Shown one piece after another: positions 8,567-18,813 of a stretch of 64,000 nucleotides of DNA. The notes beneath the pieces were generated by a model. The model ran no database searches. It was not told the origin of the DNA and saw only the letters and a program-made list of their open reading frames with translations. Every line of letters starts with the position of its first letter. Position 1 is the first letter of the stretch. Source of the DNA: Deltaproteobacteria bacterium. Its GTDB lineage: Bacteria > Myxococcota_A > Polyangia > JAAYKL01. The stretch is from the NCBI GenBank assembly GCA_028713995.1, contig JAQTNF010000005.1:1-64000 (forward strand), written 5' to 3'. The position numbers and the translations under genes were made by a program.

Positions 8567-10380
8567 TGGAACGCAAGTGGTACTGGAAGGTTGGTTTCTG
8601 GGTCGCGCTGCTGCTCATCGGCGTGGCGGCCTCACTCACGTCGTTCGTACCCAGGCCCGCCGACGGGGCGAAGCCCGATATCCTCCCCAAGTCGTTGCGC
8701 AAGCTCTTTCCGGGGATCAACATGGGGCTCGATCTCCAGGGCGGTATCCGACTCGTGTACGAGGTACAGGTCGACTCGGCCGTCCAGGACAAGCGCGATC
8801 ACATGGCGCACGCAATCGTGCAGCAGTTCGAGGAGAAGGCCGAGCTGAAGGGCGTCAAGTTCATCCGCAGCCGCGAGGACTCGCGGAAGTTCGACCTCGT
8901 CTTTCCGTCCGAGGGCGACCGGCAGGCCGAGGACGTGCGCGTGATCCTGAAGGATTTCAGGCAGAGCGTGACGGTCGAGATGGAGGAGGGAGCGGTCTCC
9001 CACTGCATCATGGTCGAGGCGCTCGTCAACGATACGCGCGACATGGCGGTCAAGCAGGCCATCGAGACGATCGGCAACCGCATCGACGAGCTCGGCCTGG
9101 CGAACACGACCGTCGCGCCCCGCGGGGTCGACATCATCGTGGAGATCCCGGGTGTCGACGAGAGGCAGATCACGAGGATCAAGCGTATCATCAGCACCAC
9201 CGCCCGTCTGGAATTCAAGATCGTCGACGAGAGCGGGAGCGAGAAGTTCTTTGAGCCGCTCTCGGAGAAGCTGGTCAAGGACGGACCCATCAAGCTTCAG
9301 AAGGAGCGCGTGCAGGCGGGCGAGGAGGGGACGGTCTGGTCCTACTACCTCGAGGCCAAGGATCAGCCCGGCGGCAAGACCGGCCGTCAGATCCTCAAGG
9401 AATTCTTGAAGGACAAACAGCTCCCCGACAACCGCTCTGTCGGCTTTCAGCGTCGGCAGGCCACGGACGAGGCGGGCAACCCGACCCCCGACGTGGTATG
9501 GCGCACGTTTTACATGGACGCCACCGCCGGCATCACGGGCGACTACGTGGACACAGCCATGGTCGCCAACGACGACCAGAGCGGCCAGCCCTACGTATCC
9601 CTGTCGTTCAGTCAGGCCGGGGCCGATATCTTCGCCAAGCTCACCGAGAAGAACGTGAAGAGGCGCATGGCCATCCAGCTCGACGACAAGGTGAACTCTG
9701 CGCCCGTCATCCAGGAGAAGATCGGCGGCGGCCAGTGCCGCATCACGCTCGGCGGCTACGAGGCCTACAACAAGCTCTACACCGAGGCCCAGGATCTGGT
9801 GGTCGTGTTGCGGGCCGGCGCTCTGCCTGCGCCGGTGCGGCCAATTACGGAGACGACCATCGGACCGGCAATGGGCCGCGACGCGATCGCGCTGGGCAAG
9901 ATGGCGGCAGTGGTCGGCACCGTTCTCGTCCTGCTGTTCATGGCCGTCTACTACAGGGGCAGCGGCGTGGCGGCGAACGTCGCGCTCATCGTCAACCTGT
10001 TCGCGATCATCGCCATCCTCGGCGGCGCGGGCGCAACCCTCACGCTTCCCGGCATCGGAGGCATCGTGCTCACCATGGGCATGTCGGTGGATGCGAACGT
10101 GATCATTTATGAGCGCATCCGAGAGGAGTTGCGCGGCGGCAAGTCGCCGCGCGCGGCGGTCGAGACGGGCTATGCCCGGGCATTTTGGACCATCTTCGAC
10201 TCCCATCTCACGAATTTCATCGCCGGCGTGGTCCTCCTGCAGTACGGGACCGGGCCTATCAAGGGGTTTGCCGTGACACTTCTCGTCGGCATCGCCACGA
10301 GCCTGTTCACGGCCATTTACGTCAGTCGGATCGTTCTCGACTGGCTCACCCGCAACAGGGCAGAGCGCCTCAGCATCTGA
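8566..10380 (+). CDS. secD: protein translocase subunit SecD
   Basis: GINMGLDLQGGIRLVYEV, GMSVDANVIIYERIREELRGG. Confidence 0.95.
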   Translation: MERKWYWKVGFWVALLLIGVAASLTSFVPRPADGAKPDILPKSLRKLFPGINMGLDLQGGIRLVYEVQVDSAVQDKRDHMAHAIVQQFEEKAELKGVKFIRSREDSRKFDLVFPSEGDRQAEDVRVILKDFRQSVTVEMEEGAVSHCIMVEALVNDTRDMAVKQAIETIGNRIDELGLANTTVAPRGVDIIVEIPGVDERQITRIKRIISTTARLEFKIVDESGSEKFFEPLSEKLVKDGPIKLQKERVQAGEEGTVWSYYLEAKDQPGGKTGRQILKEFLKDKQLPDNRSVGFQRRQATDEAGNPTPDVVWRTFYMDATAGITGDYVDTAMVANDDQSGQPYVSLSFSQAGADIFAKLTEKNVKRRMAIQLDDKVNSAPVIQEKIGGGQCRITLGGYEAYNKLYTEAQDLVVVLRAGALPAPVRPITETTIGPAMGRDAIALGKMAAVVGTVLVLLFMAVYYRGSGVAANVALIVNLFAIIAILGGAGATLTLPGIGGIVLTMGMSVDANVIIYERIREELRGGKSPRAAVETGYARAFWTIFDSHLTNFIAGVVLLQYGTGPIKGFAVTLLVGIATSLFTAIYVSRIVLDWLTRNRAERLSI

Positions 10381-10385
10381 AGAAT

Positions 10386-11612
10386 ATGGAATTTTTCAAA
10401 ACAGTCCCGAACTATGACTTTATGGGCCGCAGCCGTTTCTGGCTGACCGTGTCCGGCATCGCGATCACGTCGAGCATCCTCCTCACGATCATCGTGGGGC
10501 CCAAGTACGGCATCGACTTCGCGGGCGGCACGGAGATCCAGGTCGCATTCAAGCACACGGTGGACACCGGCGAGGTGCGCAAGACACTCGAGGAGATCGG
10601 CCTGCCGGCAAGCGAGGTCGTGACCTTCGGGACGCAGGAGGCCTCGTACCTCCTCCGGCTCCAGGCCATCTCTCCGGTCACTCCCGAGAAGCTCGCGAAG
10701 GCCAAGGCGGCGTTCGTGAAGCGGCTTGAAGGCAACGGGGTGAGTCGTTTCGACCTGTCGCCGGGCGGCGACAAGCTCACCATCTTCCTCGCTAAGGACG
10801 TTCCCATAGCACAGGTCGAGAAGGGCATCGTCGACTCCGGGCTCATGCTCGGCCTGCGCGACGAGCGCGAGCAGGAAGTGAAGAGCAAGGGGGAGGACGA
10901 CGAGGAGGAGGCTGCGGAGGCGTCCAAGCGCTGCGAGAGCGTGAGTTGCTCGTGGCCTCAGCAGGGTATCCAGGCCTACGAGGTCAACCTGAAGGGCGTG
11001 GCCGACCACGTCATGGAAGGCCTGCGCGCGAAGCCGTTCGGCAAGGACGCGGTCAAGCTCACGTCGGAGTGGGTGGGCCCCAAGGCCGGAAAGCAGCTCA
11101 GGGACGCGGGCATCGCGTCCGTCGCGTACGCGCTCCTCTTCATCATGATCTACATCGCGGTGCGGTTCGATCTGAGGTTCGCGCCGGGTGCCGTCATCGC
11201 CCTGTTCCACGACGTGGCCATCGTCATCGGTGTCTTCGTCATCGCGCGCATCGAGATCACCATGGAGATCGTGGCGGCCGTGCTCACGGTCGTGGGGTAC
11301 TCCAACAACGACACCATCGTGGTCTACGACCGCATCCGCGAGACGCTGGGCAGGCTCAAGGACCGCGAGATCGAGAGCGTGGTCAACAGGGCCATCAACG
11401 AGACCCTGAGCCGTACGATCCTGTCGTCGCTCACCACGCTCATCACGGCCCTGTCGCTGCTCATCATCGGCTGGAATACTTCTATTCGCGACTTTGCCTT
11501 CGCCGTGTTTCTCGGCGTCATCGTGGGCACGTACTCTTCCATCTTCATCGCTGCTCCGGTCATCGTGTTCCTCGAAAAGCGCTTTTCCAAGCTCTCTCGT
11601 AAAAAGGCCTAG
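10386..11612 (+). CDS. secF: protein translocase subunit SecF
   Basis: YGIDFAGGTEIQV, VVGYSNNDTIVVYDRIRETL. Confidence 0.94.
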   Translation: MEFFKTVPNYDFMGRSRFWLTVSGIAITSSILLTIIVGPKYGIDFAGGTEIQVAFKHTVDTGEVRKTLEEIGLPASEVVTFGTQEASYLLRLQAISPVTPEKLAKAKAAFVKRLEGNGVSRFDLSPGGDKLTIFLAKDVPIAQVEKGIVDSGLMLGLRDEREQEVKSKGEDDEEEAAEASKRCESVSCSWPQQGIQAYEVNLKGVADHVMEGLRAKPFGKDAVKLTSEWVGPKAGKQLRDAGIASVAYALLFIMIYIAVRFDLRFAPGAVIALFHDVAIVIGVFVIARIEITMEIVAAVLTVVGYSNNDTIVVYDRIRETLGRLKDREIESVVNRAINETLSRTILSSLTTLITALSLLIIGWNTSIRDFAFAVFLGVIVGTYSSIFIAAPVIVFLEKRFSKLSRKKA

Positions 11613-13322
11613 GTGCCGCCATCGCCGCCATGGACTGTTGCCAGCCCTGACCCGGTGCTTGTCGACCGACTGATCGACGAGTTGGCTGTGGTGCGACCGA
11701 TCGCCGCCTGCCTCGTCAACCGCGGATACAAAGACGCCGCCGCGGCCAGACAGTTCCTGGACCCGCGGCTCGCCGAGCTCAGCCTGCCATCCGGAATGGC
11801 CGATATGGACAAAGCGGCGGGCCGGGTCGTTTCGGCGATCGGAGACAAGGAAAAGGTCGGAGTCTTCAGCGACTATGACGTCGACGGCGTCTCGAGCGCC
11901 GCTCTCACCGCGTCGTTCCTCGGCGATCTCGGGGTGGAGACCGAGACGATCATCGCCGATCGTTTCGCGGGCTACGGTCTCGGCGCGGACGCCGTTGACC
12001 GTTTCGCTGCTGCAGGGTGCTCGCTTGTCCTCGTCTTCGACTGCGGCACCAGCGATCACGCGGCGATCCGGCATGCCCGCGAGCGCAAGATGGATGTGGT
12101 GGTCGTGGATCACCATCGCATCGAGGGCGCCGTCCCCGACGTGCTGGCCTTCGTGAACCCCCAGAGGGTGGACTGCGGGTTCGGCGACACGACGCTGGCC
12201 TCGGTGGGGCTCGCGTTCTACTTCGCGGCGGCGATCCGCACCCGGCTTGCGCAGAACGGGTTGATCTCGAGGAAGGATGTGGATCCCAGGTCGCTGCTCG
12301 ATCTCGTGGCGCTGGGCACCGTGGCGGATGTCATGCCGCTCGCCGGCAACAACCGCATCCTCGTGCACCACGGGCTGCGCCAGATCTCGTCGGCGTCCCG
12401 CCCGGGAATCCGCTCCCTCATCCGGGCCGCCCGCATCCGCGCAATTCGCGTGAGGGCCAACCACATCGCGTTCCAGCTTGCTCCCCGGCTGAACGCCGCC
12501 GGGAGGCTGGGGAGCGCCATGGAGGCCTTCCACCTCCTCATGGCGAAGACCCCGGCGGATGCCGATCGGCTGGCCGACAGGCTCGATCGTTTGTCCCAGG
12601 ATCGCAGGGCGGTCGAAGACGAGGTCGTGAGCATGGCGCGGCGCAAGATCGAGGAGGCCGATGCGGGTGGCGAGCCCATCGTCTTCGTCGCCGAGGACGG
12701 CTGGCACCGCGGCGTGCTCGGGATCGTAGCCGCCAGGATCGCCGAGGAGTCGCGCAAGCCCACCTACGTGGTCGGTTTCGAAGGGGACGTGGGTACGGGA
12801 TCGGCGCGGGCTCAGGGACAGATCGATCTCCACGAGAGCCTCTCGCACGCCGCGTCGTCCCTGCTGCGTTTCGGTGGGCACCGCGACGCGGCGGGGTTTA
12901 CGGTCGAAAAGGGCAGGGTGGGCGAGTTCAAGCGATTACTGGTCGAATTCGCGCGAGAGAACCTGCGGCTCGTGGAGGGAAAGGGCGTGGTGTGCGACGC
13001 CAGACTGCAGCCCGTCGAGATCACGCGGGAGCTCCTTGCCGATCTGGAGCGGCTCGGACCTTTCGGACAGGGCAACCCGGAGCCCGTGTTCGATGTGGAC
13101 GGGCTGTACGTGCTCGACAAACGGGTCGTCGGCCGCGAGCACTTGAAGCTCGAGCTCAAGACGCCCGTCGCGTCCGTGGCGGCGTTCGGTCCTCGTATGG
13201 GAGCCGGCATCGACAGTATCCCCGCGCTCATCAGAGTCGCTGCGGTCGTGTCCCCGGACGAATGGCGCAAGGAGGGATCGCCGGAGCTTCGCTTGGTCGC
13301 CTCTCCGGTGCAAGGGACGTGA
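11613..13322 (+). CDS. recJ: single-stranded-DNA-specific exonuclease RecJ
   Basis: FSDYDVDGVSSAAL, VVVDHHRI, RFGGHRDAAGFTV, GPFGQGNPEPVF; GTG start abutting the secF stop. Confidence 0.92.
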   Translation: MPPSPPWTVASPDPVLVDRLIDELAVVRPIAACLVNRGYKDAAAARQFLDPRLAELSLPSGMADMDKAAGRVVSAIGDKEKVGVFSDYDVDGVSSAALTASFLGDLGVETETIIADRFAGYGLGADAVDRFAAAGCSLVLVFDCGTSDHAAIRHARERKMDVVVVDHHRIEGAVPDVLAFVNPQRVDCGFGDTTLASVGLAFYFAAAIRTRLAQNGLISRKDVDPRSLLDLVALGTVADVMPLAGNNRILVHHGLRQISSASRPGIRSLIRAARIRAIRVRANHIAFQLAPRLNAAGRLGSAMEAFHLLMAKTPADADRLADRLDRLSQDRRAVEDEVVSMARRKIEEADAGGEPIVFVAEDGWHRGVLGIVAARIAEESRKPTYVVGFEGDVGTGSARAQGQIDLHESLSHAASSLLRFGGHRDAAGFTVEKGRVGEFKRLLVEFARENLRLVEGKGVVCDARLQPVEITRELLADLERLGPFGQGNPEPVFDVDGLYVLDKRVVGREHLKLELKTPVASVAAFGPRMGAGIDSIPALIRVAAVVSPDEWRKEGSPELRLVASPVQGT

Positions 13323-13334
13323 GGAGAGAGCCGT

Positions 13335-14612
13335 TTATCGCAGGCAGAACAGGAGGACGCCCTCGCCGCTCAGCTCGAGCGAGTTGAGGCTGGGGTCGAA
13401 GGGGCCGCCGCGGGCCGGTCGCGGGAGCAATCGACCGAACCAGCCCACGAGCCCCCCGGCCGGCACGACCACACCCTGGTCCGGGGTGACCTCGAGGGAG
13501 AACGGCGCGACCGGGGTACGAAGCGCGACGGCGCCGCGCCCGGAGAAGTTGACGAGCGGGTCGTTGACGCCCGGGAGCCGTCCGTTTTCGAAGCCGACCG
13601 TGCGATCGAAGGCGAACACGAATTCCTCGCGGATGTAGGCGGTCTCGTCGTCGAGCGTCACCGCCGTGAAGACGGCGTCGCGCGGGTGGAATCCGAGCCT
13701 GCCGGAGCCCTCGATTTCGAAGACCGGGCTTTCTGTCGAGCCGAACAGCTCCTCCACCTCGTGCCCCTTTTGCCTGCGTTTGAGAGGCCTGTACGCGAGC
13801 CCGGGGCTTATGCAGAAGTGGAGCCCGTCGAGGCGCGCGAAGCCCTTGTTCTTCACCTCCATGACGAGGTAGCCCGCGGCGTTGACGAGAAAGCCGCCGT
13901 CGAGTGGGATGGGCAGGCGGGCTTGCGACACCAGATCGGCCACAGCCACCGGCTCTCCAGCGTTCTGCGAGTTGTGCGAGAGAGGCAGGGGATTCGCTGC
14001 GGTGAGCGTAACCCATCCGCCCATATCACCGTGCTGGCGCCCCGTCCCCGCGGCGACCGGGTGTTCGGACGTGCCGGCTCCATGTTCGCCCTGCGCAAAC
14101 GGGCTGGCCTGGCAGTCGGGGGTCGAGAAATGGTCCATCCTTTGGATGCCGCCGCCTGCGCCGGCCTGACGGAACGCCTCTTCAGCGGCCTCCTGGTCGC
14201 CGAGCCGCAAGCAGGCCAGCCCGAGGTAGCCGTAGGCCTTGCGATACTCCGGATCCATATGCAGCGCCTCATGAAGCTCTCCGCGAGCTTCGATCGTGCG
14301 GCCCGCTTTCAGGTAGACGAGCGCCAGGTTCAGGCGCAGCCTCGGCTCCTTTGGGCTCTGCGCAACGAGCCGTTCAAGGATCGCTATTGCGCGCGGGTAC
14401 AGGCCGATGTGGAAGCAGACGAGGCCCATCGTGGCAAGCCCGGCGGGGTCGGACGGCTGGGACTCGAACGCGGCGTCAACGGCCCTTTTCGCTTCCTCGA
14501 TCTTGTCGGCCTTCACGAGCTCCGCGCTCCTATGGAGATGCAGGAGAAACTCCTCGCACGCCACCATTCCGCTCCCCCGATCGTCGAACTCGATGATCTT
14601 TTCGGCTGTCAT
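13335..14612 (-). CDS. TPR protein fused to an AIM24-like domain
   Basis: N-terminal TPR units; C-terminal VFEIEGSGRLGFHPRDAVFTAVTLDDETAYIREEFVFAFDRTV resembles AIM24. Confidence 0.7.
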   Translation of the reverse strand: MTAEKIIEFDDRGSGMVACEEFLLHLHRSAELVKADKIEEAKRAVDAAFESQPSDPAGLATMGLVCFHIGLYPRAIAILERLVAQSPKEPRLRLNLALVYLKAGRTIEARGELHEALHMDPEYRKAYGYLGLACLRLGDQEAAEEAFRQAGAGGGIQRMDHFSTPDCQASPFAQGEHGAGTSEHPVAAGTGRQHGDMGGWVTLTAANPLPLSHNSQNAGEPVAVADLVSQARLPIPLDGGFLVNAAGYLVMEVKNKGFARLDGLHFCISPGLAYRPLKRRQKGHEVEELFGSTESPVFEIEGSGRLGFHPRDAVFTAVTLDDETAYIREEFVFAFDRTVGFENGRLPGVNDPLVNFSGRGAVALRTPVAPFSLEVTPDQGVVVPAGGLVGWFGRLLPRPARGGPFDPSLNSLELSGEGVLLFCLR

Positions 14613-14721
14613 TCCGTGGAGGTTAGTTCCCTTGGGTCTTCTTTTCAAGCTGGGCCGCGATCAGACAGGGATGCCACGACGGGAGGCGGGATCGAACCAT
14701 GGGGAATGACCTTGCGAACGG

Positions 14722-14805
14722 TGCGAAAGAGGGGAGTCGAACCCCTACACCCGAACGGGTACAGGTACCTGAAACCTGCGCGTCTGCCAGTTCCGCCACT
14801 TTCGC
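14722..14805 (-). tRNA. tRNA-Leu (anticodon CAG)
   Basis: GCGAAAG/CTTTCGC acceptor, anticodon loop TTCAGGT, long variable arm, T-arm GGGGTTCGACTCCCC; CCA not encoded. Confidence 0.95.
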
Positions 14806-14862
14806 ATGCGGCCGGAATCTTCATACACGAATGGGAACGACTGTCAAGCGACGGGCTCGGCC

Positions 14863-17433
14863 CTACTCAAGATCCGGGGCTTCGCTGTCGTTGTCGGGAA
14901 GCTGCCTGGGCTCCTCGTCCTCGAGGGGCGAGGAATCGATATCCTCGAGCGGGTCGCCCGTCATATCCGCACCAGCCTCGACGAGGATTTCGCGGATGTC
15001 GGATTCGCGCGCAACAAGGGGACCCTGTGGGCCTTCTCCCGGGGCCTCGTCCGGCCCGGTCGCGTCCCGAGTCGTACGCATCGAGCGCTCACGCTTCAAC
15101 ACCGCGGCCAGGATTTTCATGTTCTTCTTGCGCACCTCGAGCGACTTGCGCAGTTGTTCCGCGGTCGCACGAAGCTTCTCCCGGTCCTCGGCGAGCCCGG
15201 CGATGAGGCTCTCTTGCTCGGCCAGCACGTGCTGCAAATCGGAGTTGCTCCCCTCGTGCTCCGCCGCGGAAGTGCTCGCGGCGATTTCCGCGCGCAGGCG
15301 TACGATCTCCTCCCGCAGCTCCCAGATCTCGCCGTGCCGCGCCTCGAGCTGTGAGGAAGCGTACTTGAGCTCGGTCTCAAGATCCTCACGCACCTTGAGG
15401 AGCCCGGTCTCATTCTCCTCTTTGAGCCTCGCCACTTCCCGCTCGATCTCCAGGACCCTCCGGCCCCGTTCGGAAATTGGGGACCCGTTGTCGTCCGTCG
15501 TCCCGCTCTCCTTGTGTGCTTCCTCGATCGCCCGCTCGCCGTCGGCAAGAGCGGCCATGGCGCGCTCCAGATCCGCTTCGAGCTGTTCGGTCCTGGCCGA
15601 GGCGCTGCCGACCTGATCCTTCGCCCGCGCGAGCTCGACTTCCAGATCGACCGCGCGCGCTTCGGCAGTGAGAGCCCTCGTCCTGGCGGCTTCGGCCGAA
15701 GTTGCGTTGGGCCGCAGGCGTTCGAGCTCGAGGCGTGCAGCGACCAGATCCACCCGGGCCTGGTCAAGCACCACCTCGATTTCCGCGGCGCGTTTTTCCG
15801 CAGCCAGAGCCCTTCTCGTGATCGTGTCGATGGCCAGTTCCTGACGCTTGTTCTCGTCTGCCCTTTGCTCAAGCTGCCGCTCAAGCTCGGCGGCTCTCGC
15901 CTGGGCGCGCGAAAGGTCCTGCTCGAGCGTCGTGCGGCGCGTCTCGTTTTCGAAGAGCCTCTGCTCCGCTTGGGCACGGGCGGCCTCGAGGTCGCGCTTC
16001 CCCAGCTCGACCTGTACGAGCCTTGCGTCTGCGGCGGTTAGGTTCCGCTCGGCCTTTTCGCGCGCCGCCATCTCGCCTACGAACCGCTGGCGCTCCTCGC
16101 GCAAGGTCGACTCGAGCCGTTCGTGTTCGCTCGCGGTACGGGATTGCAAATCGTTCCGCTCGGCCTCGAGGCGCGCGAGATCCGCCGCGCGCTCGTTTGC
16201 CTCGGCGAGCTCGATTTCCAAGCGTCGGACGCGCTCCCTGGCGCCCGTCAGCTCACGTCTTTGTCGTGAGGCTTCGGAGTGGAGGGCCGAGAGCTCGGCC
16301 TGCGCCGCAGCGGCCTGCTCGACCGCTTCGTCCTGGTCGCGTTGGCGCGCCTTGTTCTCGGCCCGTAGCGTCCTCGCTTCGGCCGCCAGCCTGTCCCTCT
16401 CCCGTTCGAGGTCCTCGCGCTCCCTGGCGGAGAGGTCGCGCTGATGGCTCACGTCGGCCAGAACCTGGGCGGCCTTACGTGCATCCCGGCCGGCTTCGAG
16501 GAGCCGCGTGTCCATCTGCGAGAGGCGCTCCGCGAAGTCGTTGCGGGCGGCGTCGGCATCGGCGATGAGCTTGTCGCGTCTCGCGAGCTCACGCTCCAAC
16601 CCGGTCGCCTTGTCGCCGAGGGTCGCGATCTCGAGGCGCAGATCCGACACGTCCTCGAGCTTCGAGGTCAGAGCCGCAATGCGGGTTTGCTGGGCCTCCA
16701 CGTTGCGGGCCCGCGCCTCGGACTCCTTTTCAACCACCGCAAGGACGCCGGAGAGCTCACCGAGCCGCCGCCTCACCGGATCCGCGAGCAGACTGTACGG
16801 CAGCTCGGCGATGACGTTGTCGTCGACCTTGCGGTAACGCGACGAGCACAGGCACAGGAAATGACTCGGCGGCTCGACCTGCTCGGACGTCATCCGGTCG
16901 TCGAGGATCGGGGACTCCGCAACCTCGCGGCGCCCGACCGGAAAAAGGACGGCTCCATGCAGGGGCTGCTGCCCGAGCAAGGTCACGTGCGGGAAGTGCC
17001 GACGCAGGGCACGCTCCAGGTCGAGGAATCCCGGTAGGCCCGCGGGCGCTGAGCCCTCGAGGAGCTGCGCGTCCCTGTTGGGCACCAGGATGGCGAGCAG
17101 TCCCGAGGGCTGGATCGCGGAGCGCGCCGCCTTGAGCAGGGGGTCGATCTCCGGCCTGTATGAGGTCTCCATCGCGGCGAGCGCCGTGATGATCACCAAA
17201 TCCGCGGCGGGCTGGGAGAGCGGCAGGTCGGGCAAGTGTGCCACGACGCGGCACAACGGGCCTGTCTGATTCCGTGTCTCCCGTTTCGTCCCATGCACGA
17301 CCAGAACGCCACCTGCTGTCCGCGCGAGGAACGCGGCTCCGCGCTCGTCGGGTGGGTATAGGTCCACGACGATCTTCCCCTGAGCCAAGCGCTCGCAAAA
17401 GAGGTAGGTCGGGACATGCGACGCAACGTCCAT
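14863..17433 (-). CDS. long coiled-coil protein with N-terminal methyltransferase-like domain
   Basis: About 200 aa Rossmann-like N-term (SQPAADLVIITALAAMETSY...IQPSGLLAILVPNRD), then about 600 aa Glu/Arg/Leu heptads. Confidence 0.7.
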   Translation of the reverse strand: MDVASHVPTYLFCERLAQGKIVVDLYPPDERGAAFLARTAGGVLVVHGTKRETRNQTGPLCRVVAHLPDLPLSQPAADLVIITALAAMETSYRPEIDPLLKAARSAIQPSGLLAILVPNRDAQLLEGSAPAGLPGFLDLERALRRHFPHVTLLGQQPLHGAVLFPVGRREVAESPILDDRMTSEQVEPPSHFLCLCSSRYRKVDDNVIAELPYSLLADPVRRRLGELSGVLAVVEKESEARARNVEAQQTRIAALTSKLEDVSDLRLEIATLGDKATGLERELARRDKLIADADAARNDFAERLSQMDTRLLEAGRDARKAAQVLADVSHQRDLSAREREDLERERDRLAAEARTLRAENKARQRDQDEAVEQAAAAQAELSALHSEASRQRRELTGARERVRRLEIELAEANERAADLARLEAERNDLQSRTASEHERLESTLREERQRFVGEMAAREKAERNLTAADARLVQVELGKRDLEAARAQAEQRLFENETRRTTLEQDLSRAQARAAELERQLEQRADENKRQELAIDTITRRALAAEKRAAEIEVVLDQARVDLVAARLELERLRPNATSAEAARTRALTAEARAVDLEVELARAKDQVGSASARTEQLEADLERAMAALADGERAIEEAHKESGTTDDNGSPISERGRRVLEIEREVARLKEENETGLLKVREDLETELKYASSQLEARHGEIWELREEIVRLRAEIAASTSAAEHEGSNSDLQHVLAEQESLIAGLAEDREKLRATAEQLRKSLEVRKKNMKILAAVLKRERSMRTTRDATGPDEAPGEGPQGPLVARESDIREILVEAGADMTGDPLEDIDSSPLEDEEPRQLPDNDSEAPDLE

Positions 17434-17504
17434 GGTGCACGATTCTATCGTGGAACCTCCGTCGCGTCACCAGTGCCGCTAAAAAGGGAGAACCGGAAAT
17501 CTGG

Positions 17505-17560
17505 ATAAAAAAACGGCGAACTCGGTGGATGTGGGGGGGGGCATCCGGGGCGAGTCCGCC
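17505..17560 (-). terminator. intrinsic terminator-like hairpin with T tract
   Basis: Minus strand GGCGGACTCG-CCCC-GGATG-C9A-CATCC-AC-CGAGTTCGCC then GTTTTTTT. Confidence 0.6.
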
Positions 17561-17858
17561 GTCAAAGGGCGTTGTGAAAGCAAATATCGTGCCGCAAAAC
17601 GATCCCTGCCATGTTATCTTGATCTGACGGGCTCGAAGTGATTGCGAATTCCATCCATACAGCAGGGACCGTTCAAAAATCGCACCGATCGCGTCAGGAT
17701 GCGGAATCCATGGAAAACGAGCCTCGTCCTCTCGCTGTTCCCGTGTTTCGCGCGCGCAAGTTGGCGTTGCAATGTTTCCGTTGAATTGGAACGTTTATTT
17801 CACATATGAAGAAAATAATTGCTTTTTTGAAATGAGAGTAGGCTCAAACTGGGAGGAA

Positions 17859-18722
17859 TCAGAAAATGTATTCGGCGCGTGTCCCGAGCTGGAAGCCGAG
17901 CCCGAAACCGCCGTCCACGTAGACCGCGACGTTCCTGTGCGGCTTGAACCTCGCTCCGACCAGGAAGTTGACCCACGGGACGATGCCTGTCGGCAGATCG
18001 TCCACTGTCCCGTAGTCTTCACCTTTGTTGCACCAGTCGTCCACGCCGATATCGGCGGTCTTACACTTGTCGAAGCCGCCCGACTTCTTGGTGGCCTCGG
18101 TCTCCACGATGTCGCCCCACGGGATGCCGAGCCCGAGGCCCGCGCCGTAGGTGATGGCGACCCAGTCCGTGAACGACGTGCTCCAGATAAAGTCCACGGT
18201 GAGAAAGAAGGCCTGCAGATCGTTGGTGATCACGGACCAGCTGTTGCCGTCCTTGCCGGACTCCTTGTAGGAGATGGGGTCGCTCCAGCCCAGGCTTGCC
18301 CACCAGGCCGCGGCCGTGATGTCGAAGCCGCCCTTGCGATACGTGAACTCCGCGCCCACCGCCACGTTGCTGATGAGGGGCAGCGCGGACTTGTTCCTCG
18401 ACTGCGTGTCCACGCCGAACATGGTGATGAACCAGTTCGGGATCATGATCCAGCGCAACCTCGGGCCCACCCCGAAGTACGGCGTGTCCGGGTTCTCGGC
18501 GCGGCCCGCGTCCTGCTCCACGACCGGCGCCGCGATCTCGGGCTTCGCCTCCTTGCCCGCGAGAAAGTCGTCGTCACCGGTCCCGGCGTCTCCACCTTGC
18601 GCCGGTTGCGCGATCGCCGGCTGCGGCCCCTCGCCCGAGCCGGCGGGATCCATCTGGGCCCGGGTGGTTGCGGGCATGGCGAGCGCCGCGACAGCGAGGA
18701 GCATGCACAAGGTTGCTCTCAT
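17859..18722 (-). CDS. outer-membrane beta-barrel-like protein
   Basis: Signal peptide MRATLCMLLAVAALAMPATTRAQ; alternating beta-strand pattern; C-terminal Phe (RAEYIF). Confidence 0.6.
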   Translation of the reverse strand: MRATLCMLLAVAALAMPATTRAQMDPAGSGEGPQPAIAQPAQGGDAGTGDDDFLAGKEAKPEIAAPVVEQDAGRAENPDTPYFGVGPRLRWIMIPNWFITMFGVDTQSRNKSALPLISNVAVGAEFTYRKGGFDITAAAWWASLGWSDPISYKESGKDGNSWSVITNDLQAFFLTVDFIWSTSFTDWVAITYGAGLGLGIPWGDIVETEATKKSGGFDKCKTADIGVDDWCNKGEDYGTVDDLPTGIVPWVNFLVGARFKPHRNVAVYVDGGFGLGFQLGTRAEYIF

Positions 18723-18763
18723 GGGCGTATCCTCCGCGTCCTGTGGGTTTCGGATCGCAGGAC

Positions 18764-18792
18764 AGTATAGGCCCACAATCCCCCGCGCTCAA
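18764..18792 (-). promoter_or_regulatory. promoter TTGAGC-N17-TATACT
   Basis: -35 at 18787-18792, -10 at 18764-18769, upstream of the 18722 start. Confidence 0.55.
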
Positions 18793-18813
18793 CTCGGTTC
18801 AGGGACAAAGAAG

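Noticed and set aside
10317-12881. 854-aa minus-strand ORF
   Set aside because: Antisense to secF and recJ, His/Asp/Arg-rich artefact of third-position GC bias.
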